Below, piece by piece: positions 26,190 to 34,153 of a stretch of 64,000 bases of DNA (its first letter is position 1; each line of letters opens with the position of its first letter). This stretch comes from CAIODY01 sp046051225. GTDB taxonomy: Bacteria; Bacteroidota; Bacteroidia; Chitinophagales; CAIODY01. The stretch spans positions 248,001 through 312,000 of the forward strand of contig JBJOOR010000002.1 in NCBI GenBank assembly GCA_046051225.1, in the 5' to 3' direction. The notes below the pieces were generated by a model. The model was given only the letters and a program-made list of their open reading frames with translations, was not told the DNA's origin and did not search any database. The position numbers and the translations under genes were made by a program.

Positions 26190-27314
26190 ATGATTAGAAA
26201 AATATTTTTGTTTAGCTTATGTTGCCTTCTATTCAATTTTAAAAATTTTGCACAAGAAAAACCTTCGGTAATTAAAGCCGATACTGTGGTATCAAAAACT
26301 ACAGATAGATTTTTTATTCGTTCGTTTCCAATTGTATTTCTTCGCCCCGAAACAGGCTGGGGTGGAGGATTTGCTGGTACTACAAATTTTAATTTAAGTA
26401 AAAAAAATCAGGATAATAAAACACCTACATCGCAAATTTCGTGGGTTACATCTTATACCGAGAACAAACAATTTTTGGCTTTATTGCCTTTTAATTTATA
26501 TTTTAAAAACAGAAAATATTATAGCGAAGGCGAATTGGATATCACTAATTTTTCGTGGGAATATTGGGGCAATGGTAATAATACAAAAGATACTTCCGAA
26601 AGATTTTATACCAATTACAAGCGTTTAATTTTTAATTTAATGACTAAAATTCATGGTCATTTTTATGGCGGATTAAAATTTGAAGCCAATCATTTTCCGA
26701 TGAAACAAATTGAAAAAGGTGGCTTGTTAGATACCCATACAGATATTGCAGGCAGAAATGGTGGCTTGTATAAAGGTGTTGGCGTTGAAGGATTATTTGA
26801 TACCCGTGATAATATTTATTCGGCACACAAGGGCTGGATGATTGATATAACTTATTTGTATTGGAATCAAATTCTGTTTGGCGATGCTAACTTTCATCGT
26901 ATATTCATTGATGCAATGAAATTTACACCGATAAGTAAACAGTATGTATTGGCTGTTGATTTGAATTTACAAATGAATAATGGCAAAGCTGTTCCATTTA
27001 CACAACTTAGTGCCCTTGGTGGTTCTACAATCATGAGGGGTTTATACGAAGGCAGATATAGAGATAAATTTTTAGCCAATATTTGTGTTGAAAATAGAAT
27101 TAAAGTTTACAAACGATTTGGTGTTGTGGTGTTTGGGAATTTGGGCGAAATAAATCATTCCATTGATGATTTTACAACCGATTATTTACGTTGGACTTTG
27201 GGCGGTGGCATTAGATATTTATTAAACTCGAAAGACAGAATTAATATCCGATTTGATTATGGATTTGGCGCTCACACCCATGGAAGTTATCTTACAATTG
27301 GCGAAGCATTTTAA
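26190..27314 (+). CDS. BamA/TamA-type (Omp85 barrel) outer-membrane protein without POTRA domains
   Basis: 374 residues with signal peptide MIRKIFLFSLCCLLFNFKNF. The mature region starts straight into barrel strands (PIVFLRPETGWGGGFAGTTN), and contains GLFDTRDNIYSAHKGWMIDI, a surface-antigen D15 hallmark, TQLSALGGSTIMRGLYEGRY (the RGY/F-like lid-loop motif) and ends in TIGEAF with terminal Phe. There is no room for POTRA domains, so it is a short Omp85-family barrel, possibly a lipid or protein porter of the patatin/TamA type. Followed by gmhA. Confidence 0.82.
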   Translation: MIRKIFLFSLCCLLFNFKNFAQEKPSVIKADTVVSKTTDRFFIRSFPIVFLRPETGWGGGFAGTTNFNLSKKNQDNKTPTSQISWVTSYTENKQFLALLPFNLYFKNRKYYSEGELDITNFSWEYWGNGNNTKDTSERFYTNYKRLIFNLMTKIHGHFYGGLKFEANHFPMKQIEKGGLLDTHTDIAGRNGGLYKGVGVEGLFDTRDNIYSAHKGWMIDITYLYWNQILFGDANFHRIFIDAMKFTPISKQYVLAVDLNLQMNNGKAVPFTQLSALGGSTIMRGLYEGRYRDKFLANICVENRIKVYKRFGVVVFGNLGEINHSIDDFTTDYLRWTLGGGIRYLLNSKDRINIRFDYGFGAHTHGSYLTIGEAF

Positions 27315-27324
27315 TTTTTGTTGT

Positions 27325-27332
27325 TATTTTTG
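27325..27332 (+). promoter_or_regulatory. -7 promoter element of gmhA
   Basis: TATTTTTG fits TAnnTTTG, 15 nt before the ATG at 27348, implying a very short leader. Confidence 0.4.
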
Positions 27333-27347
27333 GCAAAATTTTATTTC

Positions 27348-27923
27348 ATGAAAACTCAAATTGAAAATTTAATTCAAGCATCTATTGATGTAAAACATAA
27401 GTTATTAGCCGAGCCATTTATTCTTACTACTATTGAAAATGTAGTAGATGAAATAATCGAAAGCCTAAATAATGGGGGCAAAATTTTATTTTGTGGTAAT
27501 GGCGGTAGCGCTGCCGATGCACAGCATATTGCAGCCGAACTAAGTGGCAGATTTTATACCGATAGAAAACCATTGTATGCCGAGGCATTGCATGTAAATT
27601 CATCCTACATTACGGCTGTGGCAAATGATTACAGCTATGATGTTGTTTATAGCAGAATGATTGAAGGCTGCGGTAAAAAAGGCGATGTGTTGGTGGGCAT
27701 TAGTACAAGCGGCAATTCGAAAAATGTGCTAGAAGCTTTGAAAAAAGCAAATGAAATAGGAATGATTACCATTGGTATGACTGGCGATAGCGGCGGAAAA
27801 ATGAAAGAGTTGTGCAAGTATTTATTGAATGTTCCATCTAACGATACGCCTCGAATTCAAGAATCGCATATTTTATTAGGTCATATTATTTGCCAATTGG
27901 TTGAAGAAAAAATGTTTGCCTAA
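27348..27923 (+). CDS. gmhA: Sedoheptulose 7-phosphate isomerase (GmhA)
   Basis: A 191-residue SIS-domain isomerase that makes D-glycero-D-manno-heptose 7-phosphate for LPS heptose. The SIS signature GNGGSAADAQH (50-60), SGNSKNVLEALKKA and the C-terminal PRIQESHILLGHIICQL with catalytic Glu/His fit GmhA. The start is ATG 27348 (MKTQIENLIQ); an upstream TTG in frame adds ten hydrophobic residues not seen in the family. No other heptose genes (hldE, gmhB) are adjacent. A terminator follows immediately. Confidence 0.92.
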   Translation: MKTQIENLIQASIDVKHKLLAEPFILTTIENVVDEIIESLNNGGKILFCGNGGSAADAQHIAAELSGRFYTDRKPLYAEALHVNSSYITAVANDYSYDVVYSRMIEGCGKKGDVLVGISTSGNSKNVLEALKKANEIGMITIGMTGDSGGKMKELCKYLLNVPSNDTPRIQESHILLGHIICQLVEEKMFA

Positions 27924-27928
27924 AACAA

Positions 27929-27970
27929 AAAAAAGGTTGTGTTTCAAATGCAGAAACTCAACCTTTTTTA
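27929..27970. terminator. Bidirectional terminator between gmhA and the PNGase F-like gene
   Basis: AAAAAGGTTGTGTTTC pairs with GAAACTCAACCTTTTT (one mismatch) around a 7-nt loop, with A and T runs on the outer sides. The two genes converge here. Confidence 0.85.
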
Positions 27971-27987
27971 TTGTACAATTTATTTTT

Positions 27988-30900
27988 TTATTCTACCACT
28001 ACTTTTTGATATTTCACATTTCCTTTTTCATTTTTTATTTCAACAATGTATATTCCTTTAGCAAAACCACTGCAATTAGCATTTGCCGATTTTGAATTAT
28101 AAACCAATGGCATTGGTACTTTCATGCCAATTGAATTATAAATTTCAATGCTCTTGATAAAATTATTATTCCATTCTATCACAAAATTATTTTGAGCAGG
28201 GTTAGGAAAAATTGAAACAGTTTCATCTTTTAATTTATTGATTTGCTGATAAGTTAAAGGATAATCAATAGTAAAATTATAGATTAATGATTTTCCGAAA
28301 TCGCCATTAAAAACTTTTATCGTATTGCCATCTATATCTTTAAATCGGCATTGACCTGTGCCTGCACTGTTGGCCCAAAAATCAAATCCATCTTCGCCTG
28401 TATCATCAATTACAAACGAATAGCAACCAGATGTAAGCACTACATCATCATTGTAATTAGTATTATTGGTCATATTATTTCTCGAAAAAACTACTGTACC
28501 TGCGGCATCTAATAATTTATAAGAATTTTCTGAAGCTGCTGAATTTGTTTTAAAAAATATGGTAATTTCTGAAGGCATAACAGGTGGAACATCAAACTTG
28601 CTGATAGCTTTATTGTTAAAACTATAAGCATCATTTCCTCCATTCGGATTCTTAATTGAAACATTGAAAGTGTTGTTGGTTAAGCCTGTAATACCCGACC
28701 ACAGATTGCCCGATGTAGGCAACACAACTTCGGCGGTTTCTAAAAATTTAAGATTTCCATGCCATGTATAACTATCTTTTGTTACATTATTATTTACCCA
28801 ATATTCTACCACAACGCTTGTAAGTGCTGTAGAACCTGTGTTCTTAATGATAATGGTAGGGTCGGTGCAAATAGTATTAGTTCTGGAATATTCAACTTTT
28901 TGTGTTGGTGCTTTTATATCTACAATAGCTGCATCTAATGAAAAATTAGGAGCGCCATAACTTACCAATTGCGAACTTACCCAATAGTTTGATTGCCCTG
29001 AAACGGTATCAATTCCATAATCAATAGTTGATGCAGCACCTGGTGTAACAAATGAAGTGATTTCATTTTCTGTTAAATTAGTAGGGGCGCCAGGGCACCA
29101 GCCGGCTCTGTCATAAACCCATGTGCCACCTTGCGGATAAATAGGATTGCTGGCACATGGTTTCCAAACACTCCATTCAAATTCTTTTGCGCCACCATTA
29201 ATATTAAGGTAATGTGTTCTGGGTACAAATTCGCCATCTTGCCCATGACCAGTAATGGCTGTACGAATTTTGAATGATGAAGCATTGGCATTAAATAAAA
29301 CAGAACGAGGCTCGAAATAATTATCATTTAAAATGCCTGTATAATTTGAATTATCTACTTTCCAAATGTTGCTAATATCTTTTATATCATGTGGCGGTGT
29401 GCCTACAATAAACATGAATTTAATATTCAAATCTTCTTGCCATTGTCCGCCAGCATCAATGGTCATTCGTTTAGTGTTTTTTAAAATTGGTGCTAAATCA
29501 GTTACATCAAATGTCCATGTTTTTCCATTTGAACCTAAATCTAAACCAATACCATAAGGGGTTACAAACGACATGATTTGAAATCTTGAAGGACTTAGTT
29601 TGTAATAATTTAATATACCAATATTAATAATATTTGTAGTGGGTATTAAAATTGAGTCTATTACAGCACCAGTTTCGCCATCGTATTTATATACATAGCC
29701 GGCAGTATATGAAATTGTGGTATCAAAAGGTACTACAGCATGGTTTGCAATTTTATAACTGTAAACTGTATTTGGATTATTGATAATAGAATCGATGATA
29801 ATAGCATTAGTAATGGTTTGATTGTAAGTACCCTGAACAAAGGTTACAGTGGGTCTTAAATTGGTTTCAAAAAATCCTTTAAAAATATCATTTGCTTTTT
29901 CTTTTCTCCAAATTGGATTGCCATTTAAAGCCGCCGTAGCTAGGGCTTGTGAGCTATCTGCCGAAATATTTCCTACGCCTTCATTAAATGAATAATGGGC
30001 TATTAAATTATTGAAATTTGGATGCGAAGATGTAATGTTTTTATTCATCCAATTTTGAATAGTTGAAGCTGAAAGTTCTGTATTCCAAATTGAAAATTCA
30101 TCTACTTTTCCAAAATATGGATTTAATAAACCATGTTGATTACCTATTTCGAAATTGTTTATTTTTATTGGAATAGTTTTACCTGTACCGCTAAACCACA
30201 ATCCGCCATTCAAATAAATTTTCATACTACCTGATGTGGTATTTTTAATAAAAGTCCAATTGTTCCACTTGCCTTTAAAATCGGATGGGTTAGCCACTTG
30301 ATTAATCCTATCATACGTTCCTGCCGAACCACAATCCCAATATACATTTGAATTAGACCATGGTAAATGAACATTTATTTGTCTGTTATTTAATGAATCG
30401 GTAGCATAAATAATTGACGTTCCTGCCCCTGGTAAGGCTTGTGGATTGCCATAACACCAAAATGAAATGGTTAATTGATTAGTGATATTAGCGAAATTTG
30501 AATTTCCTAATTGCGCAAAATTGTTTCCCGTAAATTCTAACGCATAATCATTTCCCTCGGATACAATGCCTAAGTTATTATGTAATGTATCTGCCAATAC
30601 GATATTATTTGTGCCTAAATTATTATTTTCAAAACTAAATTCGATAATAATATTGTCTGTTCCATTCCAATTAAAATTATTGTAAAAATTAAATTCATTT
30701 AATCCATTTAATAAAATAGTATTATTAAAATAAACTTCGGTAAAGCCTGTTAAATCAGGTGTTGTAGCGCTTAACGTTGCTTTAGAAGTAGGCTTTATTT
30801 TTATTCTTAAAAAATTAACTGCCGAACCTACATTGCTAATATTTAGTTTAATACTACTGATGTTTCCTGCCATAATTCCAGCGGCTGATAATTCGGCTGC

Positions 30901-31428
30901 TGTCCATAAAAATTGCGATTTCGCCATTCCTTTTGAAGCTTGAAATGGAGCCGCCAAATTTTGATTACCCAATCCAATTGTGGTATCAAATTCATTAATG
31001 ATAGCATTATGAACTACATTTTTTTGAGTGTATTGATAATAGGTATATGTGGGTTGAAATGTGTAAGCGTAGCTATTTCCAGTAAATCCTTTGATAACAT
31101 GGGTAGGAAAAGTAGCTTTAACGGAATCTGTTCTGCTTGAATCTGTGATATACGTATTACACGAATAATCCCATTCGCCACAACCTTGTGAGCGTTGAGT
31201 TTGGTTTGAAATTAATCCATTTTTACAGCGCATATTATACAGCATATAAATTTTTTCAAAAGTAATACCTGTAAGATTTGGAAAATGAATCATCGTATCT
31301 CTAATTCCATTTCCATAAGTTTGCGAATAGTTGAAAGTATTAACCATTATGGTATCGCCAGGCGATTGAGCTAATGCCACTGACCCAAAAATGAATAACA
31401 AAACGAAAGTATAAAAATATTTTTTCAT
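27988..31428 (-). CDS. PNGase F-family T9SS-secreted protein with embedded LamG domain
   Basis: About 1146 residues. Start is ATG 31428 (signal peptide KKYFYTFVLLFIFGSVALAQ). Order: PNGase F N-domain part containing CGEWDYSCNTYI; a LamG/concanavalin-like domain (~residues 290-500, ending AHYSFNEGVGN); the rest of the PNGase F fold (GGQWQEDLNIKFMFIVGTP; GEFVPRTHYLNING; GGTWVYDRAGWCPGAP); a CARDB/proprotein-like strand domain; and a T9SS type A sorting domain (VSIFPNPAQNNFVIEW ... GIYIVEI). The Asp of EWD, Glu of WQED and Glu of GEFVPRTH line up with PNGase F catalytic residues D60, E118 and E206. It would release N-glycans from glycoproteins at the cell surface. Substrate is untested. Confidence 0.83.
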   Translation of the reverse strand: MKKYFYTFVLLFIFGSVALAQSPGDTIMVNTFNYSQTYGNGIRDTMIHFPNLTGITFEKIYMLYNMRCKNGLISNQTQRSQGCGEWDYSCNTYITDSSRTDSVKATFPTHVIKGFTGNSYAYTFQPTYTYYQYTQKNVVHNAIINEFDTTIGLGNQNLAAPFQASKGMAKSQFLWTAAELSAAGIMAGNISSIKLNISNVGSAVNFLRIKIKPTSKATLSATTPDLTGFTEVYFNNTILLNGLNEFNFYNNFNWNGTDNIIIEFSFENNNLGTNNIVLADTLHNNLGIVSEGNDYALEFTGNNFAQLGNSNFANITNQLTISFWCYGNPQALPGAGTSIIYATDSLNNRQINVHLPWSNSNVYWDCGSAGTYDRINQVANPSDFKGKWNNWTFIKNTTSGSMKIYLNGGLWFSGTGKTIPIKINNFEIGNQHGLLNPYFGKVDEFSIWNTELSASTIQNWMNKNITSSHPNFNNLIAHYSFNEGVGNISADSSQALATAALNGNPIWRKEKANDIFKGFFETNLRPTVTFVQGTYNQTITNAIIIDSIINNPNTVYSYKIANHAVVPFDTTISYTAGYVYKYDGETGAVIDSILIPTTNIINIGILNYYKLSPSRFQIMSFVTPYGIGLDLGSNGKTWTFDVTDLAPILKNTKRMTIDAGGQWQEDLNIKFMFIVGTPPHDIKDISNIWKVDNSNYTGILNDNYFEPRSVLFNANASSFKIRTAITGHGQDGEFVPRTHYLNINGGAKEFEWSVWKPCASNPIYPQGGTWVYDRAGWCPGAPTNLTENEITSFVTPGAASTIDYGIDTVSGQSNYWVSSQLVSYGAPNFSLDAAIVDIKAPTQKVEYSRTNTICTDPTIIIKNTGSTALTSVVVEYWVNNNVTKDSYTWHGNLKFLETAEVVLPTSGNLWSGITGLTNNTFNVSIKNPNGGNDAYSFNNKAISKFDVPPVMPSEITIFFKTNSAASENSYKLLDAAGTVVFSRNNMTNNTNYNDDVVLTSGCYSFVIDDTGEDGFDFWANSAGTGQCRFKDIDGNTIKVFNGDFGKSLIYNFTIDYPLTYQQINKLKDETVSIFPNPAQNNFVIEWNNNFIKSIEIYNSIGMKVPMPLVYNSKSANANCSGFAKGIYIVEIKNEKGNVKYQKVVVE

Positions 31429-31506
31429 CAAATTTTTTTTAAAATTGAACTTGCAAAGTAACACAATTACTGCACTTTTTAATGTGAAAATAATGGTATG
31501 ATATAA

Positions 31507-31543
31507 ATAAAAAAGGCATCCATTATGGATGCCTTTTTTATTT
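31507..31543. terminator. Terminator of the GEVED T9SS gene
   Basis: AAAAAGGCATCCAT and ATGGATGCCTTTTT form a perfect stem with a very short loop, followed by T runs on both sides; it lies right after the stop codon at 31549. Confidence 0.9.
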
Positions 31544-31548
31544 ATAGA

Positions 31549-32397
31549 TTAAAACTTCACTATTTTTCTTTCAACACTTACTTTATTTTTCGAATCAATC
31601 AATTCAATAAAATAAATTCCTGTAGCCAAATCAGCCACATCAAAGCTTTTCGTGGTATTGTTCATAGCTCCTTCTTTCAAAACCTTGCCAACTAAATTCA
31701 CAATTTTAAAATTGCTGAATTCATTTTTTGAATCAACATAAATTAAATCAGCGGTTGGATTTGGGAATAATGTAACCGAATTTGAATTGGCAATTTCATC
31801 AACACCAGTAGTTGAAATAATATTGATAGTGTAATCTTCTGTTTCACCCCAATCCATCACATCGGTGGTTGATGTGCTTGCATTGCAAGGCAACTCGGCA
31901 GTGGTAGTCATGTTGTGGTTATCATCTTCCACAATTCGTACTCTCATTCTGGTGTTGCCATTTAAAGCAGTTGTAGGTATGGTAACATTTACCGAGTCAA
32001 GTGTATTCGCACCAATTGTTAAATATGTTGTACCCGATGTGCCAGCTACTTTTTCGCTTGCATCAAATGTGTTGTTGTGATTGTAATCAATCCAAACACC
32101 ATAGCCATTTCCACCAGCTACTTCAAAATTTAATTTCAATTTGTAAGTAGTGCCAGCATTAAAATTGGCTACTGCTAAATTGTTATAATGCACATAATGT
32201 GGTGCTGCAAATTGCGCATTGGTTACATTATTTAACGTGCCAAAACTTACGCTATTGATATGGTCGTCAACTGGAAAACCTTGCTGGTCGTCGAAAGAAG
32301 CATCGCAATAAGGTGCAGGTGAAGTAGATTGTGCTTTACTTGTTAAAGCAAAAGTAGCTGATACAGCTAATAGTAAAATTGTTTTTTTTATTTTAAT
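31549..32397 (-). CDS. GEVED-domain T9SS cargo protein with apparent ATT start codon
   Basis: The frame is open well upstream of the first GTG (32193). Translating further gives Y-C-D-A-S-F-D-D..., the proper beginning of a GEVED domain, and before it a signal peptide KIKKTILLLAVSATFALTSK-AQ. The codon at the expected initiator (32395-32397) is ATT, with no ATG, GTG or TTG between the promoter and the signal peptide. With this start it is 282 residues: signal peptide, GEVED domain (GVWIDYNHNNTFDASEKVAG; DVMDWGETEDYTINI) and T9SS sorting domain (VTLFPNPTADLIYVDS ... GIYFIELID). Such proteins are usually adhesins or accessory modules. A sequencing error changing ATG to ATT is the simplest alternative. 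Confidence 0.75.
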   Translation of the reverse strand: MKIKKTILLLAVSATFALTSKAQSTSPAPYCDASFDDQQGFPVDDHINSVSFGTLNNVTNAQFAAPHYVHYNNLAVANFNAGTTYKLKLNFEVAGGNGYGVWIDYNHNNTFDASEKVAGTSGTTYLTIGANTLDSVNVTIPTTALNGNTRMRVRIVEDDNHNMTTTAELPCNASTSTTDVMDWGETEDYTINIISTTGVDEIANSNSVTLFPNPTADLIYVDSKNEFSNFKIVNLVGKVLKEGAMNNTTKSFDVADLATGIYFIELIDSKNKVSVERKIVKF

Positions 32398-32402
32398 TGG
32401 CG

Positions 32403-32410
32403 CAAAAATA
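32403..32410 (-). promoter_or_regulatory. -7 promoter element of the GEVED gene
   Basis: Minus-strand TATTTTTG ends 5 nt before the ATT start, with TTA at the -33 position (19-nt spacing), one base off TTG. Transcription would begin at or next to the ATT codon. Confidence 0.5.
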
Positions 32411-32534
32411 TATGGCTCTATCTTAAAATTAAAATATTGTTAGTGGAACTTTTGTTAAAAAATAAACCTTTAAGAATAGAACCTAAAATTTAATACAATT
32501 GAATAATAAATTTTTTGATACTCTCTAAATTTGA

Positions 32535-33188
32535 TTAATCCTTTTTCAACTCTATTAAACTACAACATCCATCACAAATTTCATCTTCTCCTTTTTTGAT
32601 GCGAATGATTTTAAAATTTGCTTGTTGAGCAATTGTTTTCAATTCCTCTTTTGAATACAAATGTCGCTTGCAATGCTTATGAATACAGTATTTCGGAGTT
32701 CCTATAATTTCGTTTAACAATAATTTTCCATTAGGTTTTAAAATTCGATAAACCTCTTTCAACATTTTCAGTGGTTCAGAAAATTCATGAAAAGTGTTTT
32801 CAATAATCACTTTATCAACTGAATGATTGGGAAGTAATGTGCAAGTATCATTACCATATTGAATGGTATAAGTACATTTATTTTTCTGATGAAATTTTTC
32901 TTCGTAAAATTCTTTGGCTTCGTTGAGTTGTGTGGCTGATAAAACTTTTAAAGAAATATTTTCTAAAATAAAATTGACGGAATCACTCATTAAACCATAA
33001 ATGATTTCGTTTTCACAATCTTCAGCACCAATGCTGACAACAGTTTCGTGTTTTTGAAATTGATAAAATGCAACCGCTCTGCTAAAACGATTTTTTGCAT
33101 CAGTCGAATTTTTGAAATTGAAATTGTGATTGTCTTTCGTGAAAGAAAACAAAATGAAAATGCAGAAAATGAAAAGTGGTTTATTCAA
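32535..33188 (-). CDS. Methyltransferase-fold protein with N-terminal signal/anchor sequence
   Basis: 217 residues from a TTG start (no ATG is available upstream of the conserved region). The N-terminus NKPLFIFCIFILFSFTKDNH is a signal peptide or membrane anchor. The rest follows class I SAM methyltransferases: VDKVIIENTFHEFSEPLKML, EVYRILKPNGKLLLNEIIG. However motif I, normally hhDhGxGxG, reads VVSIGAEDCENE, so the SAM-binding loop is degenerate. Cys/His-rich segments follow (KYCIHKHCKRH and EICDGCC), which could bind metal. It lies 23 nt after a gene coupled to alaS. Export of a SAM enzyme would be odd, so it may have lost methyl transfer. Confidence 0.6.
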   Translation of the reverse strand: MNKPLFIFCIFILFSFTKDNHNFNFKNSTDAKNRFSRAVAFYQFQKHETVVSIGAEDCENEIIYGLMSDSVNFILENISLKVLSATQLNEAKEFYEEKFHQKNKCTYTIQYGNDTCTLLPNHSVDKVIIENTFHEFSEPLKMLKEVYRILKPNGKLLLNEIIGTPKYCIHKHCKRHLYSKEELKTIAQQANFKIIRIKKGEDEICDGCCSLIELKKD

Positions 33189-33211
33189 GCGTTTGCAATG
33201 ATTTTTCTAAA

Positions 33212-34153
33212 TCAACTCCGAAATTCATTAACAATTTTTGCTGAAGATGTCTCAAGAATCTGAATTGTTCTATAAATATCTTTAAAATAAGCAACCATTT
33301 CGTTTTTCAAACCAAGGTTTTCGGATTTAATAAAATTGAATAAATCAGCTCCATCTTTTGTCAAAAGATAAAATGAGTTTATTTCAGGCGGAAAAGAATT
33401 AGATGGGTCTGAAACGAATTCGCCAAAAAAATTGCTGATTGGTAAGAAGAAATAATTGTAGTAGAATTCCAAATCGTAATTGCTTTTCTTTTTATCATAT
33501 TCTTTAGCGTATAAATCCATTATTGCTTTTAATTTTTGACTATTACTGTTTTCATTTTTACTGAAAAAAGGAAATACTTTGTTGACCAATATGGGATAAG
33601 CTTCAGAATATTTTGAAGAAAACTTTTGCTTTCTTTCATAATCAAATTCTTCAGCAACTAAAATTCTTTTTGAGATTTGATTAAAAGTTAAATACAAGTA
33701 ATCAATACTAGCGATGATTGATTGAAATTCAGCGACAACATCTTTTGAGTAATGATTTGCATAATAAATCAAATAATCATCCAATTTTATAGTTTCAACA
33801 ATTCTTTTGAAGTCATTAGTCGAAACCACGGATAACGGATGGAAATCAACTTGATTTTTGTGAATCTGACGAATGTGATTTTTCAATAAGTCTTTTTGGA
33901 TTTTTGAAAGATTTAAAACGCTATTTATCATCAAACCAAAATATTGAAGGCGTTCTTCTTCGTCCTTTTTCTTTTTTTTGTTTTCTTTTTGTGTTTCGAG
34001 AATAAATACCCTATAAGCCATAAATGCAGCTAATAATGCCAATGAAATCGGCAATAAAAAATCTTTTGAAAAATCATAACAAAAACTATGGGATGAGTTT
34101 TCTTGTGATACAGATTCTCCAAAAATAAATCGAAATATGTCTAAGAATATCAT
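33212..34153 (-). CDS. Hypothetical membrane-anchored coiled-coil protein coupled to alaS
   Basis: 313 residues, no family recognised. One transmembrane helix near the N-terminus (FLLPISLALLAAFMAYRVFI, ~32-51) is followed by a highly charged stretch (ETQKENKKKKKDEEERLQYF) and then a long helical cytoplasmic-looking domain without cysteine. Such a layout suits a sensor or scaffold anchored in the inner membrane. Its ATG overlaps the alaS stop codon as ATGA, so it is translationally coupled to the tRNA synthetase gene. No other clue to function. Confidence 0.75.
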   Translation of the reverse strand: MIFLDIFRFIFGESVSQENSSHSFCYDFSKDFLLPISLALLAAFMAYRVFILETQKENKKKKKDEEERLQYFGLMINSVLNLSKIQKDLLKNHIRQIHKNQVDFHPLSVVSTNDFKRIVETIKLDDYLIYYANHYSKDVVAEFQSIIASIDYLYLTFNQISKRILVAEEFDYERKQKFSSKYSEAYPILVNKVFPFFSKNENSNSQKLKAIMDLYAKEYDKKKSNYDLEFYYNYFFLPISNFFGEFVSDPSNSFPPEINSFYLLTKDGADLFNFIKSENLGLKNEMVAYFKDIYRTIQILETSSAKIVNEFRS

